Of a stretch of 64,000 nt of DNA, positions 13,688 through 57,289 are shown one piece after another (the first letter of the stretch is position 1; each line of letters opens with the position of its first letter). The notes beneath the pieces were generated by a model. That model saw only the letters and a list, made by a program, of their open reading frames with translations, ran no database searches and was not told the origin of the DNA. The stretch is from Cristatella mucedo (Eukaryota; Bryozoa; Phylactolaemata; Cristatellidae): assembly GCA_009760855.2 (NCBI GenBank), contig WPIO01000027.1:1680501-1744500 (forward strand), in the 5' to 3' direction. Made by a program: the position numbers and the translations under genes.

Positions 13688-15179
13688 CGTGTTACGACTA
13701 AACATTATTGTTACAGTATCTGTGAGCAGATGTCGAATGCGCCTGTGGCTTCTGCTGTTGTAATTAACGAAGCGCCTTGAAACTAATGTACATGCCTTAC
13801 CTGTGGCCAATAGTTAAGCCATTGACGTCAGGCCACTAATGCATGTTATATTTCACATCGTCTGCTATGATTCATCGAGCTCTTGTATATGTACGTGTTG
13901 AGAGTAATAAGGATGTCCTTCGGTTCGCACAGCCGAAAGCCAGCCAATGACCAGCACCTACAGGTTATTATACTACGCACGGAGCCGAGGACGATGCACG
14001 ACTCTCTTTGCAGTGGTTTCATTTAATTGATGACACTGCCCCTGATCGTTGTACGAGTGGGCTTTGGCACTGGATGTGTACGCAGACGGACGTGCTATTG
14101 GTGATTTTTTGACAAGGGAGTCGGGGGACTACGGTGGGCGAGAGGGGCGAGGAGAGTCGTGCTTCACCCTGCTCCGTGAGTGGTGAAATAAACTGGTGGT
14201 GTTGCTCGTCGGCTAGCGTTCTGTGCTGTTCTCGACGATAACTCAAGCTCTCCCACTCGACTCTAGCACGGCTGTCCCCTGGCCGACCCCGATGATTCAT
14301 CCGAGGCAGACCACAGCTGTGCATCGGCCGACCCTGATGGCGAATCCTCCACACCACATCCCAGGCAGACCGCAGCTGTGCACCGGTACCTCTCGATGAT
14401 GCTCCCAACAGCGGTTCACGAGCGGTTTAAGCAGGAGAGCAGTACCGGCCTGTATATAATCGAACTACAAAGAAGAGTCTCGTTGACCGCTCACGTTCGC
14501 TTGCCGTGTCTCCGTGAGACTCCACTAGAGCTGCCGCCGCCAGAGTCACTGTTATACAACACAGATCCTGACATATGAATGCGAATTTGCAAAGCTCCAC
14601 ACGAACCAGTCCGGTCGTAATGCTTCGCGCTTCGAAGGTAAAACGTGCGTGTAGCTTAAGGACGTCAATAGCTGCTTTTTCCAAGTTAGGCTGGATTGCT
14701 GTAATTTGCGACTGTCCCGGGACATTGCCTGCATCGGTTAGCTGCCAGCAGTGGTCAGCCAATTGCAGGGATGTTCATGTGACCCTAGTCATCTCTAACT
14801 AGCTCCCTCCAGATTTCTGCGACTCCATCGGCCTGATCGGACGCTACCTGCTCTTCTTCCTCTCCGCTTACAACTGCCGAGGCAACCGCTGGCCCAGTGC
14901 CCTCGATCGGCGCCAACGCGAGCCGCATGAGTTTCATCCACTACGTCATAGTACATTAGCTCGACGCTATCTCGTCATTCCAAGGCAGCACGATCGTGCA
15001 GCTCCATATCTGAGGGCTGTTTCCGCTTTGCACGAGCTTTGAGAGCCGGCATGGCTCACACTTACGAAGCCCACCAAACCAGCGGCGTTAGAGCACACCG
15101 GAGGAAAAAAACATAAGTCGGAGCAAGAGAATGAAGGGGCGAAGAAAAACTAACAGGAACCTGAAGTTGCTTGTGCGCA
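13688..15179. other. Intergenic, no gene seen
   Basis: No supported gene. It includes a short direct repeat at 14280-14390 (two copies of ggcagacc-cagctgtgca-cgg about 60 bases apart) and a TATA-like tgtatataat at 14450. The 129-residue minus frame (14019-14408) is probably a by-product of this GC-rich repeat. Confidence 0.35.
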
Positions 15180-15800
15180 GGGTGTTGAGCCAGTTCAGGT
15201 CAGAGAAAAGTGGCATAACGTAGCGGTTGGGACGTTTACGAGAGACATGCCTAGCGGCCGACTTTTGAAACTATCTTTAAGCATCGCGAAGGATTGAACA
15301 CAAATAGTGGCAGAAGAACCGTAACGGCTACCAACATCGACGACAATTGGCTATACATGGTCTCACACTGCCGGATTCAAACCCACGACTACGGTCGGGA
15401 AGAGCGAGCACCTTATCTTCTGCGCTATGACGGCCAAAAGTAAAGCTGAGATTGTACTCACGAATAAGCTAGTTTAGCTGTAATCTTTCATCTAAGAAAA
15501 CCCGAGTGTGTGTAATGTTTGCTACTTAGCCGACAGTTGTAGGACTGACTGGGGAGCTGATGGGATCTACTGAACGGCCATTTTGGAAAAGGACGCCTAG
15601 ATTACGATGAGAGGCTAGAGGATAGAGGCTCAACCAGTTTTGAGGGACATGCTTTCCCATTTTACAGTGACGACGGATGTGCCCATAACCATTAGGTTGA
15701 TTTCATTGTCATTCAATTGCTATCAAACTGCGAATGTCGGCAATTTTATCTGCGAGGTAATGGAAATAGTCTTAAGTACGGAGAAACCGGAAGGAATACA
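15180..15800 (-). repeat. Old LINE A fragment with SINE-like insert
   Basis: Diverged minus-strand LINE. Landmarks on the plus strand are tcaggtcagagaaaagtggc and gagagacatgcctagcggcc, then after an interruption a ctgtaatctttcatctaaga block and a cattgtcattcaattgc block (the family's KLNDDKT segment). The interruption at about 15345-15450 is tRNA-like. Edges are approximate. Confidence 0.55.
15345..15450 (-). repeat. tRNA-derived SINE relic
   Basis: The minus strand reads gcgcagaagataaggtgctc ... gtcgtgggtttgaatccggc, a box A / box B arrangement spaced like a tRNA. It sits inside a LINE relic and has no clean acceptor stem, so I call it a SINE head rather than a tRNA gene. Confidence 0.55.
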
Positions 15801-15829
15801 AGTGTAACCACGACTAGGGAGTAGGCTCT

Positions 15830-16440
15830 TTCATGTCAGATGCCCCAGTTACGACGCCCTCTTGCCACGTCGCTATCGCAGGGCCTCAAGCCAGACGAGC
15901 GGCAGTTTGATTTACCTCCTTGTAACAATATCGAGTGACCCAATTATAACAGAGCTGAGCAGTACTATTGGAGAATCGTAGGTGCACCAGGCTACAGTAG
16001 GAACGTGGGAAACAACGATCCAAGCATTCCCGAAAGCGGAAGGAACGCCCTGGTGCCGACGCAATTTCAAAGGCGACCGCTGTTATCCCCGGACTACCGA
16101 TGACTCGCCAGAGATATAAGTGATAGCATAACAGGGACTTGCTCTCAGAGCGAACCTCAGCTCACCGAGGGCTTCGGCTCAGGGATGGAAGACGAATGAA
16201 ATGCGTACTGTGTAAGCACGCGAAATGCCAACGAAGCAAGTATTCCCAAAGCTGGAGGGACGCCCTCGGATCTAAGCAATATTGAAGGCAACCGCTTCTG
16301 GCTCACAAGTACTAATCAAGCGGCCAGAGATACGTGTGACCGCTTGACTGAGACTCCCAGGCGGGCACACATCAGCTAGCCGAGGGCTCTAGTTCAATGG
16401 GGGGGGGCATACGAACAGCATTCTACAGTGCAACGTGGAG
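15830..16440. repeat. Diverged tandem repeat, about 190-216 bases per unit
   Basis: Three degenerate units. The best-matched landmark, caagcattcccgaaagcgga at 16021, recurs as caagtattcccaaagctgga at 16237 (spacing 216). An acgccct box lies at about 15855, 16047 and 16260, and an agatataagtgatagcataa-like box recurs in each. No coding frame runs across it. Confidence 0.65.
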
Positions 16441-16559
16441 TTTAAGAGCACCAACATCTAGCGCGATTATCCTCAAGGCTTGAGCAATTGGGTCCTCGTG
16501 GTAGCGTTGTCGAGGAGCTCCAGTCACCCACCTTTTGAGATGCCGCTACTGAGAGACCG

Positions 16560-18030
16560 GACCAAGGCGCACTGGATTGCACGTCTGGTCCCAAGATCAT
16601 CCAATGAACCTTTGAAATGTGGGGTAACTCAGGGGTCTGTGCTAGGTCCCATTCTTTTCGCGATTTATGCTCTCCCTCTAGCTAGTGTGATTGCTCGGAG
16701 AAACCTAGGCTTTCACTTCGATGCAGATGACACTCAGTCGTACCTTTGCTTTGATCCCCACCCAGCTTTCTGCACATGGATGTCAGCAAACTTTCTTAAA
16801 TTGAATGATGATAAAACCAACTTACTAGAAATGGGCAAACCAAATGTAATTCAGAAATTGGAAGGCCTACGCTCAAAATCGGCTCAGCCAGCATATCTCC
16901 TGTTGAATTTGCACGAAATCAAGGAGTCATGTTCCAAAGTGACCTTTCATTGGACGACCACATCTGCTCAACAGTCAAGTCTGCCTACTTTCAGCTACAT
17001 AACATTGTTAAAACTCGGGCTTGTTTAGCCAGGGATATCACACCTAAATTGGTCCATGCATTTGTGACATCCCGTCTTGCCTTGTGTAACTCACTGCTTG
17101 CTGGTCTACCGGCCTGTGCACTCAGGCGCTTGCAGCTAGTGCAAAACTCTGCAGCTAGGCTTGTCTGTCGTGAGCGTTGCAGTTGCCACGTCACACCACT
17201 TCTCGCCGATTTGCACTGGCTCCTAGTCAAGAAAAGAATCGACTCTAAGGTTTTGTCACTCACTTCAAGGTCCCTACACTATTTGGCTCAAGCCTACGTA
17301 CCAGATCTACTTCCCCGCAAGGCTAAGCATCGTAACAACTGCTTTTCGGAATCTAACTGTTTACACATACCTCGTACAAATCTCAAATCCCCTGGAGACC
17401 GTGGCTTCTCACGAAACGACAGCTACTCTCCTACTGCCGACTGTGGCTCATCCTATGCAGCGGTCCTGAGCTGTTACTTTCATGCTAATCACTACCTCAA
17501 CTGCTCTCCTGACTCTGCTGTGCTTCCCACTTTCTCTTTGTTGCGTGAGACGAAGTCTGTTGGCTATCGAATGCGTACCGAAAGCCGCTTAGGCTGTGAG
17601 TGCGCTATACAAAACTCTCCCGCGTAACACCCACATGGTCTTAATGACTTTATGGAGTTACTGACGGAGATACATTACATTTAGTTAGTATGCTCCAAAA
17701 GCCTGGAACTCACTCCCGAGCTTCGTCTCGAAACCCCATGACTTGACCATATTAAAAAAAACTAAAATGCATCTATTTATCACAGCATTTAGTGTGTTCC
17801 TGTAATTCACCCTTGTGCTTATGCGTGCTTACACTATGCATGCTATCACTAACCATACAGGCATGCTGACTCTGTGCATGTCACCCCTAACCACGTTACT
17901 CTTGTTTATTGAGCATGCTACCATTAACCATTCAATCGTGGTTCCTTTTCAGAAAATTTAAAGTGCCTAGAAAGAGACTGAATTCTCTGAGGGCGCTATA
18001 TCAAATGAAAGGTATCGTTATTATCTTTAT
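16560..18030 (+). repeat. LINE A copy with reverse transcriptase motifs, split by LINE B
   Basis: The coding part includes CGVTQGSVLGPILFAIYALP and HFDADDTQSYL (the catalytic Asp-Asp motif with flanking FxADDTQ shape), then LKLNDDKTNLL. After a frameshift near 16920-17000 it continues with [20 protein letters not shown] to SPGDRGF near 17404. The family's 3' end resumes at about 17682 and runs to an imperfect tail near 18025. The intervening 17405-17681 is LINE B. Confidence 0.88.
17405..17681 (+). repeat. LINE B 3' fragment inserted in LINE A
   Basis: A contiguous LINE B end starting at the RNDSYSPTADCGSSYAAV segment, through tgcttcccactttctctttg and accgaaagccgcttaggctg, to the terminal gatacattacattt. 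LINE A sequence abuts both ends (ccgtggctt on the left, agttagtatgctcc on the right). Confidence 0.82.
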
Positions 18031-19410
18031 TTGCTTCAGGTTCTACGCTTGCCACCGGCGTAATTTAACGATGATTCCCGAGTTTTAGAAACCGATTGCC
18101 AATGCATCAATTCGCTGCATGCAGTCTAATTATAACTTTTCAGTAAAAAGGGTGAACATTAACAGTTGCATGGGTAGCGGAATTCGTTCAAACGTCAAAC
18201 GACCCGGTCACACGTCGGTACAAATTGAGGAAAACGGCCGTCGGAGCACCGCTCGGCCCAAGCCTCTAATTGCGCAAAGCTCCATACAAATTGTATGAGT
18301 AGGCTATTATATTAGCAAGCTGCTTTAAGACTCCACCACTCGCTACTATCTCAAAACGGTAAGTTCAATACCGATTAGCAAGACTAACGACTGCCTGCAG
18401 CCCCTTAGAACCTCTAATTACGATTACATAGTGCAGACACGCTCTTGCTTTTGATATGTTAATTTTAATTAGGCAAGGAAGCGCTGCAATTCATTAGGCA
18501 GGGGAAAGCCACAGGAAGCGACCGTTTTGCCACGACATATTTACGCCGGCACTCTTTCAGCATCCCGAACGTAAGGCGTCGAAGTGAATGAGCAAAATGC
18601 ATTCGCTGTGGCACACTAAGTTGTGAAAATGGGCACGCTGAGCGTTGGCTGCGTTTAGTGGGCGGGCCGGCGTACCTTTTGCTCAGCTGAAACCAAAGTT
18701 ATCCTGACCGCTTACGAGTAGAGTCCATAACGTTATTCAGTAAAGATTCTGCAAGTTATACTGGTAAGAGAATATTTGGCTTATTTATTGACTTCAGAGG
18801 AATGTGCTTCGTCTTTATTTCTTTTTTTCAAAGCTATCGTGCTGGCACATGTGAAGTTAAAACATTCTCTAAGCATTGTGGCATCTATCAGACCGATTGC
18901 TCAGCACGACCATGACTATTATCGAACATGCATGTTGTCGCACTTGTATTAGCTCCCTGGTATTCTGAGAACGAGCGTAGCCGCTTTACGTACATTAGCT
19001 CAAGCCAGTTGAAATGACAGAGTTGGAGCGGCTCATTTCTCAGGTCGTGTGTTCGACTTACGAAGACGAACTCCTTGGTCTACGTTTTTTCTAGAGCTCG
19101 TATATAAAGGTATGGCATTAGGCGCCATATATTTATCCATCTAATGGTTTCGCCAAATAAGTAATATACCAATATGGCTGCAAACTCCACTTCACGCCTC
19201 GTCATTCAGTTGCTGAATGAACGACCAGCAGAAGGCATGTGGCTTCGATGCATTCATCTGCCGGCTACACCTGTTTTAATCGTTGGACTTTTGAATGCGC
19301 CTTGTGGATACTGATTCCGCTTGCAGATACGTGCTCTTTTTTGGACTGCCGCTCCTGATCTTCAACGAGTCACATTACTGCTTGGAGCTGTAGTATAATA
19401 TAATACCAAT
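18031..19410. other. Intergenic, no gene seen
   Basis: No gene, RNA or named repeat supported on either strand. Confidence 0.4.
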
Positions 19411-19473
19411 GTGTGTGTGTGTGTGCGTGTGTGCGTGTGTGCGTGTGCGTGTGTGTGCGCGTGCGTGTGCGTG
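19411..19473. repeat. (GT)n microsatellite, imperfect
   Basis: GT dinucleotides with regular gc substitutions. Confidence 0.95.
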
Positions 19474-20307
19474 GCTGGTTCGAGGTTACTGAATGCTACT
19501 AACTTCGATCTTTGTCATATAGGCCTCGTGCGCTGCGGAATTCGGTCTCGGAGGTCTCTTCCTTTTTTGCTTGCTTATGACCCACTCCTGAGCCGCATTT
19601 CTGTGAGGCTGATGCTGGATGGGCCACTGGCCATGTTGCTGCCTCTCAACTGTAAATGACTGCTCACTACCGCATGCTCGCTTGCTGGTGGACTTAAAAA
19701 ATAACTAAGCTCAACTCGTCTAAAAATGACTGGTTAACATGTACTTTGTGGTATTACTTACAATGCACCCTACTTTGATTCATTGCTAGTTGAAAGGGGA
19801 TAGTTTAAAGTGGAGTTGCAAGCATTGGTAGCATGTAAATTATCAATGCAGTCCAGCACTACTGTTGCCATAATTAGTATGATCTCGATAAAGTTTATCT
19901 GGTCTATGGACTAACTTTCGACCCCTAGTGTGTCTATGGCTTGTGTGGTAGCACATCGGTTGCCATGGAGATTAGCTGACTCATGAACAATGTTAATGCT
20001 AGCCCGGCTGGTGCTTGGGATGCCATGCTGCTTATCGACCAGAAGGAAATTACTCTTGGGTGCCAGTGCATGAAGCTGGGACGTGTCTACAGCAGACCTA
20101 GTGCTGTGAGCCTAGGTCGATATCTAGAGCTAAGCACGAGCCTTGGGCAAGGGCTGACAACAGTTCAGCGCCACTAGCTTAGAAGCAACCGGACTCGATG
20201 ACTAAGTATGATGTGCCATACTCAAATGTGGCCTCGCTTCATACATGTTTTGTAATGACTATACCAGTCACAGAAATGAGGCAGCTAAAGCCTCCCTCCC
20301 TCCCCCC
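19474..20307. other. Intergenic, no gene seen
   Basis: No gene supported. A 64-residue plus frame at 19983 has no recognised similarity. Confidence 0.4.
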
Positions 20308-20490
20308 CCCCGTCGTAGCCCAGTGGTACGGTAGGTACAGTGCTCACACTTCACCACCCAGGTTGTGAGTTTGAGTCCTTCAGCTGGCAAATTTGAATTG
20401 CCCACTGCAAGCGGTGGTGGTAGCCACTAAGGCTCATCTGCTGGTATATAAATGAGGCTATTAAGTCTGCTAACCAGTACTAAGCAGATA
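20308..20490 (+). repeat. tRNA-derived SINE (group beta)
   Basis: Preceded by a C-run. Head gtagcccagtggtacggtag, degenerate box B (ggttgtgagtttgagtcct), body attgcccactgcaagcggtg, then ctgctggtatataaatgagg and a ctgctaaccagtact end. Confidence 0.78.
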
Positions 20491-21129
20491 TACTTTGCTA
20501 GGACAGTCTTGTGAGCTGCTAGTGGTTCTAGATGCAACAGCATGTTTCTTATATGGTTTCCATCTTTGCTTGCTACAGCTGTTGCGTGTACACCATGTAT
20601 TAGAGGTTTCATTTCACCCCTAAAAGTGATAATCAAATTACTCAGAGCCAGTGTTGCAGTGCGTGTCTAACGTCCTTTTCAGGAGTGTTGAATTAAAAAA
20701 ATATATAATTCATTTATATAATCTTCTGAATCTCTCTGCAGCTTTTAATATAATTATCACCAAATCAGCATGGAGCATACATCGTTCCTCATAGGCTAGG
20801 TCTTATCTTAATGAGAGAATTTAAAGAGTTGATATAAATGGAAAACAATCTCCAACTGAGCCTTTAAGATATGGGTAAGGATCTGTGCGTGGTCTACTTC
20901 TCCATAAATACTCTCCCTTTTGCCTATATAATTGCCAAGCACAATCTTGGCTCTCATTGGTATGCAGACGAAAAGTAGCTATAGTTGTGCTGTGATCATA
21001 CACTGCCTTTCAGCATCTCAAGATCTCTTAACTTCCTGACAGCTTGCACTGCTAACATTAGCCTATGCACGGGAGCAAAGTTTTTCTAAAATGGATTGAC
21101 TACAAATCTCGCTCACTAGTTAAGGCAAA
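20491..21129. other. Intergenic, no gene seen
   Basis: AT-rich sequence without supported features. Confidence 0.4.
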
Positions 21130-22200
21130 CGAATTGTTGCTCAGACATTGGAAAGCCCGACTATCAATATCGTCTCTGCCAGCATTCCACTTGTATCTTC
21201 TGCTAATAACCTGAGTGTCTTCCAAAATTACTGTCACTAGATGAGCACATCAGCTCCACAGTCAAGTCTGCATACTATCACTCATGTAACATTGCAAGAA
21301 TTTAGGCTTGATTGGATAAGCATACCACTGCCAAGTTGATCCACACAATTGTAACATCGAGACTAGGCTATTGTAACTCACTACTTGTTGGTCTTCCTAC
21401 CCATTCAATAATATGCTTACAGTTGATGCAACACTCTGGCTCTTGGCTTATTTGTCATGCAGTTGCATTTGCCACAGTAACCACTGCTCACCAATCTGCA
21501 CTCACCACCTGCCAAGCAGCATTCAGCAACTTCAAGGTTCTGTCACTCACCTTTAGCTCCCTCAAGTGTCTTGTTCTGGCCTATTTATCTTGATTGGTTT
21601 CACATTAGGCCTTCGGTTCACCACCTGCTGTCCTGACTCGGGTCGATTGCTCGGGTCGAGTCCTAGCTAACTTAAAATCTCTCGGAGATCATGCCTTCAG
21701 TTACTACATCTCCAAAGCTTTGAGCTTACTTCTAACTTACATCACGTCATCTTCTGACTTGACGACATTCAGTAACAACTGAAAATCATCCTGTTTCTTA
21801 TAGCTTTGCTCTGTTTAAGTGGATCTTTCTTTTATTTGGTTGTGCTCTATGAAGTTGTGCACATCATAACTAAGGGCAACACAGCATCCCATTATATAGC
21901 AGCCTAGTGGACCTGTCCTTTTTCCTGTGTGCTTTGCTTACTTGTGCATGATTGAGTGAGTGATGATAATCAGTGGTTCTACTAACCAGCTGGTGCGAGT
22001 GTTTTTAGTGCTTTTGCATGCTTGTTTGAACGTTTGAACATTAAAATCATGTCCTTTTGCACTCTTGCTAATGCAAGATGTCTTGCTTTTCATTAAGTTA
22101 AAGTTATTGCTTCCTTTGCAAGGAGTTGTATCGTGCCTTAGTAGATTCAGTTTCCTTAGGAAATACACACAAGACTTATTATTCTTATTATTATTATGTT
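21130..22200 (+). repeat. Old LINE A copy
   Basis: Strongly diverged plus-strand copy. Recognisable blocks are the DEHISSTVKSAY-like segment near 21240, then KLIHTIVTSRLGYCNSLLVG (21330-21390) and a [14 protein letters not shown]-like segment near 21550, all with frame breaks. An ATT-rich tail lies near 22170-22199. No intact ORF. Confidence 0.7.
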
Positions 22201-22451
22201 GCTGAGGAGCAAAGTCACGGCAAAGCACTTTTGATACTGCCATCAGTTCCAAGCAATCTTGTGATCAGCCAGTGGTCATGTATCCCCTGTTACTGACGAG
22301 TCACACAAATAATTATAATTATTATGTATGTATTTGATAATTATTACACCCACTCAACCTTATTGCTATGGAATTGCCCATTTAAGCATGGCATTGCTGG
22401 GGACACCATTTCCAGTCGATGAGTGCATGCTCATTTGCCTTGGAAGCGAAT

Positions 22452-23317
22452 ATGCATCAGCTCGAAATCTAGGTGTCATATTCCAAAGCGACCTCTCGTT
22501 AGACGACCACATCAGCTCCACAGTCAAATCAGCCTATTTTCAGCTTCATAACATTGCTAAAATTAGGGCTTGTTTAGATAAGGATACCACGTCCAAGTTG
22601 GTCCATGCATTCGTGACATCTCGTCTCGACTTCTGCAACTCACTGCTTACTGGCCTACCAGCATGTGCGATCAGGCGATTGCAGCTGGTGCAAAACTCGG
22701 CAGCTAGGCTTGTCTGTCGTGAGCGTCGCAGTTGCCACATTACTCCACTTCTCGCCGACCTGCACTGGTTACCAGTCAAGCAACGGATTGACTTCAAGGT
22801 TTTGTCGCTCACTTTTAGGTCTCTTCATTCTATGGCTCCAGCCTATCTTTCAGAGATACTACCCCATCAGGCAAAGCATCGTACCACTCGCTTCTCGGAA
22901 TCCAACAGTCTAGAAATACCTCGTACAAACCTTAAATCCTTTGGAGACCGTGCATTTAGCTCGTATGCTCCCACAGCCTGGAACTCCCTCCCGACCTGCA
23001 TCAGAACATCCCCTGACCTGACCACATTTAAAAGAAACTTAAAAACACACCTATTTAGGACAGCATTTAGTGGGTCCTTGTGATTCGTCCTCGATGTGCT
23101 TATGCGTGCTGACACTGTTCATGCTGCCACTAACCACATTTGCATGCTGACCCAGTGCATGTAACCCCTAACCATGTTATTCATTTTGTTTGTTTTTCAA
23201 GCATGATTTTACTTACTATTCTATTGCGTATCACTTTGCAGCAAATGTAAAGCGCCTAGAAAGAGATTAAGTTCTCTGAGGGCGCTTTATCAAGTGCAAT
23301 ATTATTATTATTATTAT
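22452..23317 (+). repeat. LINE A copy, best preserved C-terminus
   Basis: An uninterrupted frame from about the SARNLGVIFQSDLSLDDHIS segment to the stop after FRTAFSGSL. It is followed by the complete 3' UTR (gcaaatgtaaagcgcctaga, gttctctgagggcgcttta) and an (ATT)n tail ending near 23317. The reverse-transcriptase catalytic core and endonuclease are missing by 5' truncation, so it cannot be autonomous. The open frame and near identity to the 13.1 kb copy indicate recent insertion. Confidence 0.93.
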
Positions 23318-24059
23318 AATATCTTGCCGACACTGGTAAATGACTGATGCCATCTGGCTGTCAGTGATAGCAAAATCGACCTACCCTAAAGAAGGCAACG
23401 GGACGTGCCTGCCAGCAAGCCTTGCATGAGAAATGGGCACCGGGCAACACTAGAAATGAGCTAGAGCAGCCCGGAGGGGGGGGGGGGTACTTAGAAAATA
23501 TGTCAAGTGCCATTAATGCAAATGCTGTAGTGCTAGCACTATTTCAAAGCCACAGCTGCTGGCAGCTTCCTTTCGATGCTGCAGGGGTGACAAGGAACTT
23601 AAGATGTACCTGGGAAAGCAGCTTTGTAGATGCCCGTATGTCTTTCGACTGCTATGGTTGTTGCTGGTATGCTGCTCCTTCAGGTTTGACCTAGGCGTTC
23701 TGCGTCAGTGCTTTAGGTATCATTCCAGATAGAAGGAGATTGATGCCGGGCTGTACCGCTGCACACACGGCAAACAAGTATGTCCACTTCCATCAGTGGC
23801 CAATATGGACCAAATTGCAAAATTGCAAAAGTCCGTGGCAGCAGAGATTTTTTGGACTTTGGCTCATTGATTAGACTTTTGGCTTATTTGTAGCTGGGTG
23901 GCAAGCTTTGATGACTATGCAAATGTGTGACCTCAATTGGGAGATTCGGTTTTGCATCTCTTTGCAGTGGGATGCTGTGCTGAAATTCAAGCAGTCTACC
24001 TCGATACGATGCCAGCATAGGCATGTGTGGCGGTCATCGCCGGCAGCAGCATCCGTGCG
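23318..24059. promoter_or_regulatory. Candidate SNX25 upstream/5' UTR region
   Basis: Directly 5' of the first SNX25 coding exon. No TATA box at a convincing distance. GC and CpG content rise from about 24.0 kb into exon 1. A G-run (about 12) lies at 23475-23487. Assignment as promoter rests on position only. Confidence 0.3.

Positions 24060-57289
<33,230 letters not shown>

Noticed and set aside
13825-14580. Possible solo LTR (TATA-like tgtatataat at 14450, terminal acaaca near 14560)
   Set aside because: No paired repeat, no target-site duplication, no primer-binding site or polypurine tract that I could establish.
22328-23083. 251-residue open frame as a host gene
   Set aside because: It is the C-terminal reverse-transcriptase region of a 5'-truncated LINE A copy, with family 3' UTR and (ATT)n tail. 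The same applies to the frames at 4970-5455, 16929-17627, 46587-47147 and 63130-63679.
24027-24059. Upstream GTG start for SNX25
   Set aside because: Non-ATG starts are unusual in animals, a TAG lies just upstream at 24018, and ATG at 24060 is in frame before all recognisable sequence.
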